From: Rhizobium sp. BK251
Lineage (GTDB): Bacteria > Pseudomonadota > Alphaproteobacteria > Rhizobiales > Rhizobiaceae
Length of the DNA stretch: 64,000 nt
Assembly: GCF_004345245.1 (NCBI RefSeq)
Contig: NZ_SLUQ01000004.1
Location: 248,001-312,000 of the forward strand
Direction: 5' to 3'
How positions within the stretch are numbered: position 1 is the first letter of the stretch; each line of letters opens with the position of its first letter. The notes beneath the pieces are model-generated. The model saw only the letters and a program-made list of their open reading frames with translations. It did no database searches and was not told the DNA's origin. Of this stretch, positions 18,573 through 29,051 are shown piece by piece. A program made the position numbers and the translations under genes.

Positions 18573-19256
18573 CTACCGATCTCGGCCGTTGACGTTATGG
18601 ATATCGCTGTAGGGGATCCGGAAGACGCTCTCGTCGAAATTGACACCGGTCTTGACGTTAAAGATCATGACCGAAGTATTCTTGCCCTGGTTATCGGTGA
18701 TCGTCCACTGGCGCAGGTCATAGGTTTTCGGGTCGAACATCATGGTGATCAGTGACGTCCCGAAGATCGTGCGGTTGCCGAGCGCGATCGTCGTAAGATC
18801 CGGTTCTTCCTTCACCCCGCGCACCATGCCCGCCGAAAGGTCGATCTTGTTGGCAAGCAGCAGCGTGAGCGGCGTCTTCGACAGCGGATACAGATCCCAG
18901 GTCTTCAGCTTGACGTTGCCGATCGCCACATTCCTGCCGTCAGCGATAACGCGCATCGGCGACGGATCTTCGTAGTTGAAGCGCATCTTGCCCGGGCGCT
19001 CGATGAAGAACCTGCCGCCCGTCTGCTCGCCGCGAGGACCGAACTGGACGAACTCGCCCTGCATGGTCGTGACGCCGGAGAAATGATCTGCGATCGCTTG
19101 CGCCGTGCCGGAGGATTGCGAGCCGGCCTGAGCGTGCGCGGGAAAAGGCAGCGCAGCCGCGACAGCGGCGGCGGCAAGGCCACCCAGAAGATCGCGACGC
19201 GTCATCTGCCAGCTGCCAAACGAGCCAGCCTGAAGGCGTGAATCGGTCGTTTTCAT
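18573..19256 (-). CDS. lolA: LolA-like outer-membrane lipoprotein carrier with a twin-arginine signal
   Basis: 227 residues. LolA shuttles lipoproteins across the periplasm. The mature part matches: TMQGEFVQFGPRGEQTGGRFFIERPGKMRFNYEDPSPMRVIADGRNVAI is the LolA fold start, with a long C-terminal beta region. The start is firm (AAGGAGA six bases before ATG). The signal region has an unusually long n-region and a TRRDLLGG twin-arginine motif, then AAAAVAAALPFPAHA, so Tat export is predicted instead of the usual Sec route. Upstream of it on the same strand lies ftsK, a common neighbour of lolA. Confidence 0.88.
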   Translation of the reverse strand: MKTTDSRLQAGSFGSWQMTRRDLLGGLAAAAVAAALPFPAHAQAGSQSSGTAQAIADHFSGVTTMQGEFVQFGPRGEQTGGRFFIERPGKMRFNYEDPSPMRVIADGRNVAIGNVKLKTWDLYPLSKTPLTLLLANKIDLSAGMVRGVKEEPDLTTIALGNRTIFGTSLITMMFDPKTYDLRQWTITDNQGKNTSVMIFNVKTGVNFDESVFRIPYSDIHNVNGRDR

Positions 19257-19397
19257 CTAATTCTCCTTTGTGGCGGACTGCTTGACGCCGAAAGACGGCG
19301 CCATCATGACACGCACTTTGTACGCCCGGAACATAACGGGCGAAGGCCGATCAGGTTTCCGTGAAGGTCCCGATGGGCCAGTTGCTGGGGCAGCGCC

Positions 19398-22076
19398 CTA
19401 GCGATCGAGGTCATCCTCGGTCGGCACCAGTATCTCTCGCTTGCCGGCGTGGTTGGCAGGGCCGATGATGCCTTCCTGCTCCATGCGCTCGATCAGCGAC
19501 GCAGCCCGGTTGTAGCCGATGCCGAGCCGACGCTGGACGTAGGATGTCGATGCCTTGCCGTCACGCAGAACAATTGCCACGGCCTGATCGTAGGGATCGT
19601 CGGACTCTGCCAGGTTCGAGGTGCCCGCCGGGCCGCCGACCCCGCCATCCTCGTCGTCATCTGCCGTGATTGCATCCAGATATTGGGGCGACCCTTGCGA
19701 TTTCAAGTAGGCAACGATTTCCTCGACCTCGGTGTCGGAAACGAAAGGACCGTGAACACGCTGGATGCGGCCGCCGCCCGCCATATAGAGCATGTCACCC
19801 ATGCCAAGCAGCTGTTCGGCGCCCTGCTCACCAAGAATGGTACGACTGTCGATCTTCGATGTCACCTGGAAAGAGATGCGCGTCGGGAAGTTCGCCTTAA
19901 TCGTGCCGGTGATGACATCGACCGACGGGCGCTGCGTGGCCATGATAACGTGGATGCCTGCGGCGCGCGCCATCTGCGCAAGGCGCTGCACCGCGCCTTC
20001 GATATCCTTGCCGGCGACCATCATCAGGTCGGCCATCTCGTCGATGATGACGACGATGTAAGGCATGGGCCGTAGGTCGAATTCCTCGGTCTCGTACATC
20101 GCCTCGCCCGTCTCCCGGTCGAAACCGGTCTGCACGGTGCGCGTGATTGCCTCGCCCTTGGCGATCGCCTGCTCGACGCGGGTGTTGAAGCCGTCGATGT
20201 TGCGCACGCCGATCTTCGACATCTTCTTGTAGCGCTCTTCCATCTCGCGCACGGTCCATTTCAGCGCGACGACGGCCTTCTTCGGATCGGTGACGACCGG
20301 CGAGAGCAGATGCGGAATGCCGTCATAGACGGAGAGTTCGAGCATCTTCGGATCGATCATGATCAGGCGGCACTGCTCCGGCGTCATCCTGTAGAGCAGC
20401 GAGAGAATCATCGTGTTGATGGCCACCGACTTGCCGGAGCCGGTGGTCCCGGCGACGAGCAGATGCGGCATCTTGGCGAGATCGGCGACGACCGGCTCTC
20501 CGCCGATAGTCTTGCCGAGCGCCATGCCGAGTTTCGCCTTGCTGCCTTCGAAATCGCGGCTTGCGATCATCTCGCGCAGGTAGACGGTCTCGCGCGTCGC
20601 ATTCGGGAGTTCGATGCCGATTGCGTTGCGGCCGGGCACGACGGCGACGCGAGCGGCGATCGCGCTCATCGAGCGGGCGATGTCGTCGGCAAGGCCGATG
20701 ACGCGTGACGACTTGATGCCTGGCGCCGGCTCGAGTTCGTAGAGCGTGACCACCGGGCCGGGGCGGACATGGATGATCTCACCCTTGACGCCGAAATCCT
20801 CCAGCACGCCCTCGAGCATGCGGGCATTCTGCTCCAGTGCGTCGGCGGTGAGCGTCGAATCGCGCACCACGCTTTTCGGCTCGGCAAGAAGATGGATGGA
20901 GGGCAGCTGGAACCCTTCCGGGCGGATGAAGGAGCCCTGCGCCTCACGCTCGGCCCTTGCGCCGGGCTTCGGTCGCGGCGCCGGTGCTACGACGCGTGGC
21001 TCCGGCCGGCCGCCGCCCTTTGCCGGTACGGCTCGCATCGACCAGCCGTCATCATCATCGTCTTCATCCGGGAGGATGTCGGCCGGACGGCGCGGCATGC
21101 CCGAACCGAAGGGCGAGTCGTCGTCTTCGTCATCATCGCCATCGAGGGAAAGTGCGGGGGCTGAAACGATGCGCCGCGAGGAGCCGTTTCGCGCGTCCAT
21201 GGACGGCTCCACGCGCTCGCCGCGCGCCGGCGACGCCTTGGCGCGTATCGGCTCGTTCAGCGTGCCGAATTCGTCGTCGTTGAAGTCGTAGGGCGCATCG
21301 AAGTCGCTGCTGCGGCGCTTGCGCGGCCCCAGGCCGAAGATGCGCCGCATGCGCGCATGCGCGGTGTACCAGGAATGAGTGAGCCCGCCGAAAGCGGCAA
21401 GAAGACCCGCGAAGGTGCCTTCGTCCTCCTCGTCGTCGGCGCCGACCGCCATCGCCCGGCTCGGAGGCTCGTCGATCTCCTGTGCGTCCTCTTCAACCGC
21501 CGTCTTGCCCACGATACCGGCGGCAAAGAGCATGAGCCACCCGGTCGGCACGGCGAGGATGCAGCCAAGCACGATCGCAAAGGTCCCGGTAGGGTAGGTG
21601 CCGACGAAAAGTGCCGGAAAGCGCAGGATCATGTCGCCGATGACGCCGCCGATGCCGTTGGGGATCGGCCAGGTCAGCGGCGGAGGGAAACAGCCTGCGA
21701 CGGCCGAAGCGAGAAGGGCGCTGCCGCCCCAGGCGCAAAGACGCGCCGGCAACCGGCTGATGCGGCGCCCGGAAACAAGCGCCAGTGCCCAGGCGACGAT
21801 GGGCAGCATGGCGAGAACGCTGGCGAGCCCCAGGAACTGCATCATGACGTCGGCAAAGGCCGCGCCGCTATAGCCGAGTATGTTGGCCGGCGCGTTGCTC
21901 GTGGCATAGGAATAGCTGGGATCCATCACGTTCCAGCTCGCCAGCGCCGCAACGGCAAGCGCCAGGAGCGCAAACAGAAGCAGCCCCGCCAGCGCGAGGA
22001 TCTTTCGCCAAACAAACGTCGAGAGCGTCGTGCGGCCGGCACGGCCGTCCATTGCTGCCGATATGCTTCTGCCCAT
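19398..22076 (-). CDS. ftsK: DNA translocase FtsK
   Basis: 892 residues. The N-terminal part carries about four membrane spans (for example [21 protein letters not shown]) anchoring the protein at the septum. A Pro/acidic linker around residues 210-370 follows, then the RecA-like motor with Walker [17 protein letters not shown], Walker [14 protein letters not shown] and [24 protein letters not shown]. The C-terminal gamma winged helix ([30 protein letters not shown]) reads KOPS. It resolves chromosome dimers and pumps DNA at division. Confidence 0.97.
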   Translation of the reverse strand: MGRSISAAMDGRAGRTTLSTFVWRKILALAGLLLFALLALAVAALASWNVMDPSYSYATSNAPANILGYSGAAFADVMMQFLGLASVLAMLPIVAWALALVSGRRISRLPARLCAWGGSALLASAVAGCFPPPLTWPIPNGIGGVIGDMILRFPALFVGTYPTGTFAIVLGCILAVPTGWLMLFAAGIVGKTAVEEDAQEIDEPPSRAMAVGADDEEDEGTFAGLLAAFGGLTHSWYTAHARMRRIFGLGPRKRRSSDFDAPYDFNDDEFGTLNEPIRAKASPARGERVEPSMDARNGSSRRIVSAPALSLDGDDDEDDDSPFGSGMPRRPADILPDEDDDDDGWSMRAVPAKGGGRPEPRVVAPAPRPKPGARAEREAQGSFIRPEGFQLPSIHLLAEPKSVVRDSTLTADALEQNARMLEGVLEDFGVKGEIIHVRPGPVVTLYELEPAPGIKSSRVIGLADDIARSMSAIAARVAVVPGRNAIGIELPNATRETVYLREMIASRDFEGSKAKLGMALGKTIGGEPVVADLAKMPHLLVAGTTGSGKSVAINTMILSLLYRMTPEQCRLIMIDPKMLELSVYDGIPHLLSPVVTDPKKAVVALKWTVREMEERYKKMSKIGVRNIDGFNTRVEQAIAKGEAITRTVQTGFDRETGEAMYETEEFDLRPMPYIVVIIDEMADLMMVAGKDIEGAVQRLAQMARAAGIHVIMATQRPSVDVITGTIKANFPTRISFQVTSKIDSRTILGEQGAEQLLGMGDMLYMAGGGRIQRVHGPFVSDTEVEEIVAYLKSQGSPQYLDAITADDDEDGGVGGPAGTSNLAESDDPYDQAVAIVLRDGKASTSYVQRRLGIGYNRAASLIERMEQEGIIGPANHAGKREILVPTEDDLDR

Positions 22077-22232
22077 ATTGCCCCGCCCGCTGTCGTTCGG
22101 AATTCCGGCGAATCAGCCGGGTCCCCGGCCGGATTGCCACTAGGTAGACTCCAACTAATCAGATGCGGGTTAATGGGCCATTAACCATGGCATACCAGAT
22201 CGCCGGCAGGTGGGGTGGCCGCCGGGAACCCA

Positions 22233-22264
22233 ATAAAAAAGGCCCGAACCGAAGGGTCCGGGCC
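22233..22264 (-). terminator. Rho-independent terminator of glnK-amtB
   Basis: On the reverse strand GGCCCGGACC pairs with GGTTCGGGCC around a short loop (22241-22264, one mismatch) and runs into TTTTTT (22235-22240). It lies 78 bases beyond the amtB stop. The rest of the 265-base ftsK-amtB gap shows no gene. Confidence 0.85.
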
Positions 22265-22341
22265 AAGAGCGGCGTCTATTTGCATAGGCCGCGACGGGCT
22301 GTTGAGCGGCGCCGGGATAAATTCCCCCGGCGCCACAAATC

Positions 22342-23757
22342 TTAGGAGGCGTGATAGGCGGCTTCGCCGTGGGAAGCGAGGTCGAGGCCTTCGCGCTCGG
22401 CTTCGACGGATGCGCGCAGACCGATGACGACATCGACGATCTTGAAGATGACTGCCGAACCGACACCCGACCAGATCACCGTTGTGAGAACGCCCTTGAG
22501 CTGCGCCCAGACCTGCGTTGCCGTACCTGCATAGGAAGCAGCGAAGTCCGGCGTGGAGTAGTCCACGATGCCTGCGCCGCCGAGAGCCGGGTTGACGAGG
22601 ATACCGGTGCCGATGGCGCCGATGATACCGCCGATGCCATGGACGCCGAAGACGTCGAGGCTGTCGTCATAGCCGAACTTGTTCTTCACCACGTCGACGA
22701 AGAAGTAGCAGATCGGCGAGACGATGAGACCGAGGACGATCGCGCCCATCGGGCCGACGAAACCGGCAGCCGGGGTGACGGCGACGAGGCCGGCAACCGC
22801 ACCGGAGGCCGCGCCGAGCATCGAGGCCTTGCCACGAGCAAAGCTTTCGACGATGCACCAGGAGACAGCCGCTGCGGCCGTTGCCACGAAGGTATTGATC
22901 ATCGCGAGCGAGGCGTAGGAGTTGGCTTCCAGGTTGGAACCGGCGTTGAAGCCGAACCAGCCGACCCAGAGCAGCGAAGCGCCGACCATGGTGAGCGTCA
23001 TGGAGTGCGGAGCCATGATCTCTTTCTTGTAGCCGGTGCGCTTGCCGAGCATGATGGCGCCGACGAGGCCGGCGATACCGGCGTTGATGTGAACAACCGT
23101 GCCGCCTGCAAAGTCGATCGCACCATAGGAGAAGATCAGGCCGGACGGGCCGTCATATGCGCTGGGGCCGCCCCAGAACCAGACCATGTGCGCCATCGGG
23201 AAATAGACGAAGGTGACCCACAGGATGACGAAGAGCATCACGGCCGAGAACTTGATGCGCTCGGCGAAGGCACCGACGATGAGCGCCGGCGTGATGCAGG
23301 CGAACGTCATCTGGAAGCAGACGAAGGTCAGCTCCGGAATGGCGACGCCCTTGGTGAAGGTCTCGGCGAGACTGGTGGTGTCGACGCCTGCGAGGAAGGC
23401 CTTGGAGAAGCCGCCGACGAAGCTGTTCAGCGAACCGCCGTCGGTGAAGGCGAGAGAGTAGCCGTAGGTGACCCAGATGATCATGACGACGGCCGTGATC
23501 ATGAAAACCTGCATCAGCACGGAAAGCATGTTCTTGGCGCGCACGAGGCCGCCATAGAAGAGGGCGAGACCCGGAATGGTCATCAAGAGAACCAAGATGG
23601 TCGAGACCAGCATCCAGGCGTTGTCGCCCTTGTCCATGGTCATGGCAGGAGCGGCAGCAGGAGCGGCATCCTGTGCGAAGGCCATGACTGGCGCGAGCAG
23701 TGCCGCGAAAGTCGCGCCCGCCCGGGCAAGTGTGGAAGAAGATTTGGAAAATGACAT
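22342..23757 (-). CDS. amtB: Ammonium transporter AmtB
   Basis: 471 residues with a signal peptide (ending VMAFAQD) and eleven predicted membrane spans, the usual Amt topology. Family motifs seen: DKGDNAWMLVSTILVLLMTIPGLALFYGGLVRAKN, the pore region FAGGTVVHINAGIAGLVGAIMLGKR with one of the twin histidines, and FGVHGIGGIIGAIGTG with the second. AGGGAG lies upstream of the ATG. Co-transcribed with glnK (27-base gap) so GlnK can plug the channel when nitrogen is plentiful. Confidence 0.98.
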   Translation of the reverse strand: MSFSKSSSTLARAGATFAALLAPVMAFAQDAAPAAAPAMTMDKGDNAWMLVSTILVLLMTIPGLALFYGGLVRAKNMLSVLMQVFMITAVVMIIWVTYGYSLAFTDGGSLNSFVGGFSKAFLAGVDTTSLAETFTKGVAIPELTFVCFQMTFACITPALIVGAFAERIKFSAVMLFVILWVTFVYFPMAHMVWFWGGPSAYDGPSGLIFSYGAIDFAGGTVVHINAGIAGLVGAIMLGKRTGYKKEIMAPHSMTLTMVGASLLWVGWFGFNAGSNLEANSYASLAMINTFVATAAAAVSWCIVESFARGKASMLGAASGAVAGLVAVTPAAGFVGPMGAIVLGLIVSPICYFFVDVVKNKFGYDDSLDVFGVHGIGGIIGAIGTGILVNPALGGAGIVDYSTPDFAASYAGTATQVWAQLKGVLTTVIWSGVGSAVIFKIVDVVIGLRASVEAEREGLDLASHGEAAYHAS

Positions 23758-23784
23758 TAGAAAGAACTCCCTGATCAGTCGGTC

Positions 23785-24261
<477 letters not shown>

Positions 24262-24346
24262 CTATGCCGCAAGGCGCCAATAAAAGTGCAGTTGAGCGGC
24301 CAACGAGCGCACAAATAATGAGCAAATTTATAAAATAGCGTATTAT

Positions 24347-25231
24347 TTAATCATTTGCCTTTTTCCGAATCAGTCCTTCCTGCGCAACCGACGCAATCAA
24401 GACACCGGAACGGTCAAACAGACTGCCGCGCGTGAGGCCACGGGCGCCGAATGCGCTGGGACTGTCCTGCGTATAGAGGAGCCAGTCATCGAGCTTGCTC
24501 GGCCGGTGAAACCACATGGCGTGATCGAGGCTCGCAGCCTGGATGCTCTGGTCGAAGATGGACGTACCGTGGGCATAGAGCGCAGCGTCAAGCAGGGTCA
24601 TGTCCGAAAGATAGGCAAGCACGGCTGCCTGGCAGATCCGGTCGTCCGGGACCGGCCCGGTGGTCCGCACCCAGACGTCCTGACGCGGCTCCAGCTTCTC
24701 CCGGGAAAAGTAATGGGCAAGCGACAGCGGGCGGATTTCGATGGGTCGTTCGCGTTGCCAGTATTTGCGCACCGCCTCTGGCGCATGGGCAAGGTATTGC
24801 GCTTTGATCTGTTGCTCGTCGAGGAGTTTTTCGGGCGGCGGCACATCTGGCATGGCGATCTGATGCTCGAAACCCGGCTCCTCGATCTGGAAGGATGACG
24901 ACATGGCGAAGATTGCCTTGCCGTGCTGGATGGCGAGAACGCGGCGCGTATTGAAGCTCGATCCGTCCCGGATTCGCTCGACCTGGTAGATGATCGGCAC
25001 CGCGGGATCGCCGGGACGCATGAAGTAGGCATGCAGCGAATGCACGCTGCGATCGGCGTCCACGGTGCGTTGGGCCGCCACCAACGCCTGGCCGATCACC
25101 TGTCCACCGAAGACACGCTGCCAGCCGACCTGCGGGCTGCGTCCGCGAAAGAGATTGACCTCCAGCTGCTCCAGGTCGAGCGTCTCGATGAGCTGTTCCA
25201 TGGCGGTCGGCTTGCCGGTCTCTCGCGACAT
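24347..25231 (-). CDS. tesB: Acyl-CoA thioesterase II
   Basis: 294 residues forming the double hot-dog TesB fold. N-terminal LFRGRSPQVGWQRVFGGQVIGQALVAAQRTV and SLHAYFMRPGDP, and C-terminal SIFDQSIQAASLDHAMWFHRPSKLDDWLLYTQDSPSAFGARGLTRGSLFDRSG, contain the conserved Asp, Thr/Ser and Gln of the active site. It hydrolyses acyl-CoA to free acid and CoA. The start MSRETGKP has GGAGA upstream; MEQLIE ten residues later is less well supported. Confidence 0.95.
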   Translation of the reverse strand: MSRETGKPTAMEQLIETLDLEQLEVNLFRGRSPQVGWQRVFGGQVIGQALVAAQRTVDADRSVHSLHAYFMRPGDPAVPIIYQVERIRDGSSFNTRRVLAIQHGKAIFAMSSSFQIEEPGFEHQIAMPDVPPPEKLLDEQQIKAQYLAHAPEAVRKYWQRERPIEIRPLSLAHYFSREKLEPRQDVWVRTTGPVPDDRICQAAVLAYLSDMTLLDAALYAHGTSIFDQSIQAASLDHAMWFHRPSKLDDWLLYTQDSPSAFGARGLTRGSLFDRSGVLIASVAQEGLIRKKAND

Positions 25232-25269
25232 CTTGGACAGTCTCCGGTGGTAGGAACTGGACGGTGGAT

Positions 25270-25283
25270 GATCTATATAGATC
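25270..25283. promoter_or_regulatory. Palindrome in the tesB-ubiH divergent promoter region
   Basis: GATCTATATAGATC is a perfect 14-bp palindrome in the 84-base divergent gap. TATATA could serve as a -10 element in either direction. No clear -35 partner was identified, so it is a candidate only. Confidence 0.35.
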
Positions 25284-25315
25284 CTGTGTTTGTCACGGAA
25301 GGCAGGAGATCAGGG

Positions 25316-26530
25316 ATGCAGGACATGCTGGTTGTTGGTGGGGGCTATGTGGGACTTGCCGTCGCCGTCGCCGTCAAGCAGGCAGCGCCCCATCTTGACG
25401 TGACGGTCGCAGACGGGGCGCCGAAGGGCGCCTGGGAGAAGGATCTGAGGGCCTCCGCGATCATCGCAGCCGCAACGCGAATGCTGCAGGTCTTCGGCAT
25501 CTGGGACGAGATCCATCCCGAGGCCGAGCCGATCACGCGCATGATCGTCACCGATTCGAAGACGGGCGATCCCGTGCGTCCGGTTTTCCTTACCTTCGAC
25601 GGCGAGGTGCGCGACGGCGAGCCCTTTGCCCATATGATTCCGAACTCAGTCATTGTCGGCGCGCTGCGCCGCGCCTGCGAACGCCTCGGCATCGAAATCC
25701 GCCAGGGCATTGCCGCGACCAATTTCACGGCCGGCGAAGTGAGCGTCTCGACCACCTTCTCCGACGCCAGTGCAATCGAGTCCCGTCTGCTGGTCGCCTG
25801 CGATGGCGTGCGCTCGCGACTGCGCGACATGGCGCACATCAAGACGGTAAGCTGGGACTACGGACAATCGGGCATCGTCGTCACCGTCGAGCACGAACGG
25901 CCGCACAACGGCTGCGCCGAGGAGCACTTCCTGCCGTCAGGCCCGTTCGCGATCCTTCCTCTGAAGAACAATCGGTCCTCGCTGGTGTGGACGGAGCGCG
26001 CCGCCGATGCCGAACGGCTCGTCGCCTCCGATGACCTCGTTTTCGAGGAAGAGCTCGAGCGCCGTTTCGGCCACAAGCTCGGCGCGCTGCATGTCGTGGG
26101 AGACAGGCGCGCCTTCCCGCTCGGACTGACTCTCGCCCGCGATTTCGTCGCGCCGCGTTTTGCCCTTGCGGGCGATGCCGCTCACGGCATTCACCCGATT
26201 TCCGGCCAAGGCCTCAATCTCGGTTTCAAGGATGTGGCGGCACTTGCCGAAACCATTGTCGAGGCAGATCGTCTCGGGCTCGACATCGGTTCGGTAAACG
26301 TGCTCGAGCGCTACCAGACCTGGCGTCGCTTCGACACATTCCGCATGGGCGTCACCACGGATGTCCTGAACCGCCTCTTCTCGAATGATGTCACGCCGCT
26401 CCGCGTCGTGCGCGACTTCGGTCTCGGGCTGGTCGACCGCCTGCCGGGCTTGAAATCCTATTTCATCGGACAGGCTGCCGGCACCGCCGGTCGCGGCAGC
26501 CCGCGGCTGCTGACCGGCCAGGCGATCTGA
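25316..26530 (+). CDS. UbiH/UbiF-family FAD-dependent hydroxylase (ubiquinone biosynthesis)
   Basis: 404 residues. The ATG at 25316 has AGGAGA eight bases upstream and gives an N-terminal Rossmann motif, MLVVGGGYVGLAVAVAVKQ. The second FAD motif is RFALAGDAAHGIHPISGQGLNLGFKDVAALAE, the UbiH/COQ6 signature. VACDGVRSRLR is the DG motif. These enzymes hydroxylate the ubiquinone ring using NADPH and O2; which position this one modifies cannot be told. The longer open frame upstream is antisense to tesB. Confidence 0.92.
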   Translation: MQDMLVVGGGYVGLAVAVAVKQAAPHLDVTVADGAPKGAWEKDLRASAIIAAATRMLQVFGIWDEIHPEAEPITRMIVTDSKTGDPVRPVFLTFDGEVRDGEPFAHMIPNSVIVGALRRACERLGIEIRQGIAATNFTAGEVSVSTTFSDASAIESRLLVACDGVRSRLRDMAHIKTVSWDYGQSGIVVTVEHERPHNGCAEEHFLPSGPFAILPLKNNRSSLVWTERAADAERLVASDDLVFEEELERRFGHKLGALHVVGDRRAFPLGLTLARDFVAPRFALAGDAAHGIHPISGQGLNLGFKDVAALAETIVEADRLGLDIGSVNVLERYQTWRRFDTFRMGVTTDVLNRLFSNDVTPLRVVRDFGLGLVDRLPGLKSYFIGQAAGTAGRGSPRLLTGQAI

Positions 26531-26535
26531 GGGCG

Positions 26536-26724
26536 TCAGTCCTCGATCCGCCGCGCCTCGGAAACCAGCATGATCGGAATGCCGTCACGGATCGGATAGG
26601 CGAGCTTGGCCTTCTCAGAGACGAGCTCGTTCTTCTCCCGGTCGTAGCTGAGTCTGCCCTGTGTCAGGGGACAGACGAGGAGGTCGAGCAGCTTTGGATC
26701 GACTTTGCTGATGTTCTCGTCCAC
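26536..26724 (-). CDS. Trm112/UPF0434 family small protein
   Basis: 62 residues: [52 protein letters not shown]. This is the Trm112-like fold with the conserved LLVCP and [11 protein letters not shown] motifs. In eukaryotes Trm112 activates methyltransferases; the bacterial role is unsettled. Only one Cys is kept, so a zinc site is unlikely. It follows the LON-domain gene by nine bases in the same operon and is convergent with the UbiH-family gene. Confidence 0.9.
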   Translation of the reverse strand: MDENISKVDPKLLDLLVCPLTQGRLSYDREKNELVSEKAKLAYPIRDGIPIMLVSEARRIED

Positions 26725-26733
26725 CTGCAGCTC

Positions 26734-27414
26734 CTATTGCAGCACCGAATCGGAATCGCCGAACGTGCGGGCGAGCACGATCTCGGTTATGGCGATCAGC
26801 GTCTCCGCCCGGGTCTTCAGGTCGGGAGCCTCCAGAAGCGCCTGTTTTTCCGCCGGGCCGAAGGGCGACATCATCGCCAGCGAATTGACGAGCGTCATAT
26901 TGCCGGCGCGCTCGACGCTCTCCCAGTCCGCCTCGAGCTTGTTGGCCTCAAGATAGGCCTTGAAGGCGGCCAGAAGCGCGGCGCGATCGACCGTGTCCTC
27001 TTCGTTGCGCGAAGTAAGGTCGGCAATGAAGGGCACATTGCGGAAGATGCGGTAGGGCTCGGAGGTCGTTCTCTCCTCCAGCAGTCGGAAGCGGCAGATC
27101 CCGGTCAGGGACGCGATGTAGCGCCCGTCGCCGGTTTCGGCAAAGGAAGTGATACGCCCGACGCAACCGACGGGCGCCAGCGCCGGATTGCCGGCCGGGC
27201 TTTCCTCGCCGCCATGATCGCCAAGGGCCGGCTGGACGATGCCGATCAGCCGGTTTCCGGCCAGTGCGGCATCGAACATGGCAAGGTAGCGCGGCTCGAA
27301 GACATTCAGGGGAAGTTGACCGCCCGGCAAAAGCAGCACACCCGTCAGGGGAAAGACCGCGATGGTTTCAGGCAGATCGCTGGGCTTCAGGTATCTCGCA
27401 TTCCCCACTTGCAT
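26734..27414 (-). CDS. LON substrate-binding domain protein (no protease domain)
   Basis: 226 residues consisting of the N-terminal LON domain only: IAVFPLTGVLLLPGGQLPLNVFEPRYLAMFDAALAGNRLIGIVQP, then VGCVGRITSFAETGDGRYIASLTGICRFRLLEE. AAA+ and Ser-Lys protease parts are absent, as expected for the stand-alone COG2802 family. It lies between the thioredoxin-fold gene and the Trm112-like gene on the same strand, a grouping often seen in rhizobia. Possible role in proteostasis is inferred from the neighbour. Confidence 0.9.
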   Translation of the reverse strand: MQVGNARYLKPSDLPETIAVFPLTGVLLLPGGQLPLNVFEPRYLAMFDAALAGNRLIGIVQPALGDHGGEESPAGNPALAPVGCVGRITSFAETGDGRYIASLTGICRFRLLEERTTSEPYRIFRNVPFIADLTSRNEEDTVDRAALLAAFKAYLEANKLEADWESVERAGNMTLVNSLAMMSPFGPAEKQALLEAPDLKTRAETLIAITEIVLARTFGDSDSVLQ

Positions 27415-27521
27415 GAAGATTTATCCCAAATTCTCTTGCGGCAGGCGATGTCACGAACTCCACCCTGACGAAAGATGTGGTGCCCCTTGCGGAAAACACA
27501 AGGGGATTTCCGGGCGAATCG

Positions 27522-28484
27522 TCAGGAGAAGAGGATCGAGGAAAGCTTGCGCCGCGCCGCGATCGTTGCCGGGTCCTTCGGGCCCCATACCTCGAAGAAT
27601 TGCAGCAGCTGGCGTCGGGCTCCATCGTCGTCGAAGGTTCGGTCGCGACGCATGATGAGCAGGAGATGGTCGGCTGCCTCTTCATGCTTGCCCTCGACAT
27701 TGAGGATCTTGGCAAGCTTCATGCGCGCCTCGTGGTTATCGGCGTTGAGCGCAAGGTCATTCTGCAGCGCCACAGGGTCTCCGAGCTTGCGTGCCTCGTC
27801 GATCTGGTCGAGCTTCTTCAGCACCGCAATGATTCCCGCATCCTTGGCAAGCGCGTCAGGCAGTTCGGCAAGAGCCTCGCGCGCCTGGTCGCTCTGGCCG
27901 GCTGCGATCATGCACTCGGCGATGCCGGCAAGTGCCTTGGCATTCTCCGGGTCGGCCTGAAGCACCGCACCAAAGAGCTCGGCAGCGCCGTTGAAATCGC
28001 CGCCTGCAAGCAGTGTTGCAGCCTCCTGCAGGATCGCCTCGATCTCAGCCGCATCGTCCGCACCGGCGGGACCAGCCAGCCGGTCGATGAACTGCCGCAC
28101 CTGGCTCTCGGGTACTGCACCCATGAAACCATCGGCCGGACGGCCGTTGACGAATGCGATGACCGCCGGGATCGACTGGATGCCGAGCTGGCCGGGGATC
28201 GCGGGATGGTCGTCGATATTCAGCTTCACGAGCCTGACGCGGCCGCGGCCCTCGTTGACGACCTTCTCGAGCACGGGCGTCAGCTGCTTGCAAGGACCGC
28301 ACCAGGGCGCCCAGAAATCGACGAGAACCGGCTGCCGGCGAGATTCCTCCAGCACGTCGCGCGTGAAATTCGCCGTCGTCGTGTCCTTGATGTAGGACTC
28401 AGCCGCCGGCGCCGCGCCGTAGTTTGCCGACGCGGACATCTGTCCGCCGTAGGAACCGCCATAGGGATTGTCGGTACTGCTCAT
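27522..28484 (-). CDS. Thioredoxin-TPR fusion protein, CnoX/YbbN-like co-chaperone
   Basis: 320 residues. The thioredoxin domain (about residues 40-140) has an intact WCGPC redox site in VDFWAPWCGPCKQLTPVLEKVV and the cis-Pro in IQSIPAVIAFVNG. The remainder is tetratricopeptide-like helices. E. coli YbbN lost the first Cys; the active-site form here resembles the redox-active CnoX of Caulobacter. I place the start at MSSTDNPYGG because GGGAG is six bases upstream; ATG-CAT two codons earlier is also open. Probably co-transcribed with the LON-domain gene. Confidence 0.9.
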   Translation of the reverse strand: MSSTDNPYGGSYGGQMSASANYGAAPAAESYIKDTTTANFTRDVLEESRRQPVLVDFWAPWCGPCKQLTPVLEKVVNEGRGRVRLVKLNIDDHPAIPGQLGIQSIPAVIAFVNGRPADGFMGAVPESQVRQFIDRLAGPAGADDAAEIEAILQEAATLLAGGDFNGAAELFGAVLQADPENAKALAGIAECMIAAGQSDQAREALAELPDALAKDAGIIAVLKKLDQIDEARKLGDPVALQNDLALNADNHEARMKLAKILNVEGKHEEAADHLLLIMRRDRTFDDDGARRQLLQFFEVWGPKDPATIAARRKLSSILFS

Positions 28485-28541
28485 ATGCATCTCCCGCCTT
28501 GCCGGTTCTTTGACCGGTATCGATAGCGCTAAAATCGTATG

Positions 28542-29051
28542 TCAGGACGTCACTTTCAAGACAAGCGGCGCATGACCCGTCGCCTCCATGAAGCGAATAA
28601 GGTCATCCCGCCCGATGGACGTCGTGGCGTCATTGGAAAGCGGATGGCAGTTGATGATCTCGTGGGTCATCAGATCGGCGTCCAGGATGAAGGTTACCTT
28701 CTTCTCCGTGTCGTTGATCGCACCGAATGCGGTCACCGAGCCGGGGGCGACACCGAGATATTCCATCAGTTTCTCCGGCTTGCCGAAGGAAACCTTGCTC
28801 GCCGCACCGATGATAGCATGAACCGTCTTCAGGTCCACGACCGCGTTTTCCTCAACCGTCAGCAGGAAGAAATTGTCCTTCTTGTCCTTCACGAACAGGT
28901 TCTTGGTGTGGCCACCGTCGATCTCGTCGCGCAGCGACACCGACTCGGCGACCGTGAAGACCGGTGCATGTTCCTTGGTGAGATGTTTCACGCCGAGTCC
29001 GTCGAGAAAACGGAAAAGATCCTCGCGGCTCTTGAAGGAGGTAGCGCTCAT
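28542..29051 (-). CDS. Prolyl-tRNA editing protein ProX (YbaK/ProRS INS-like domain)
   Basis: 169 residues. KHLTKEHAPVFTVAESVSLRDEIDGGHTKNLFVKDKKDNFFLLTVEENAVVDLK is the free-standing editing domain signature that clears Ala from Ala-tRNAPro, with the conserved Lys in TKNLFVKDKK. The ending SIGRDDLIRFMEATGHAPLVLKV is also typical. The chosen ATG at 29051 begins MSATSFKSREDL; the extended open frame upstream has no homology. Confidence 0.9.
   Translation of the reverse strand: MSATSFKSREDLFRFLDGLGVKHLTKEHAPVFTVAESVSLRDEIDGGHTKNLFVKDKKDNFFLLTVEENAVVDLKTVHAIIGAASKVSFGKPEKLMEYLGVAPGSVTAFGAINDTEKKVTFILDADLMTHEIINCHPLSNDATTSIGRDDLIRFMEATGHAPLVLKVTS

Noticed and set aside
24923-25315. N-terminal extension of the UbiH-family gene into tesB
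   Set aside because: The extension is antisense to tesB, and the FAD Rossmann motif begins directly after the ATG with a good ribosome-binding site at 25316.
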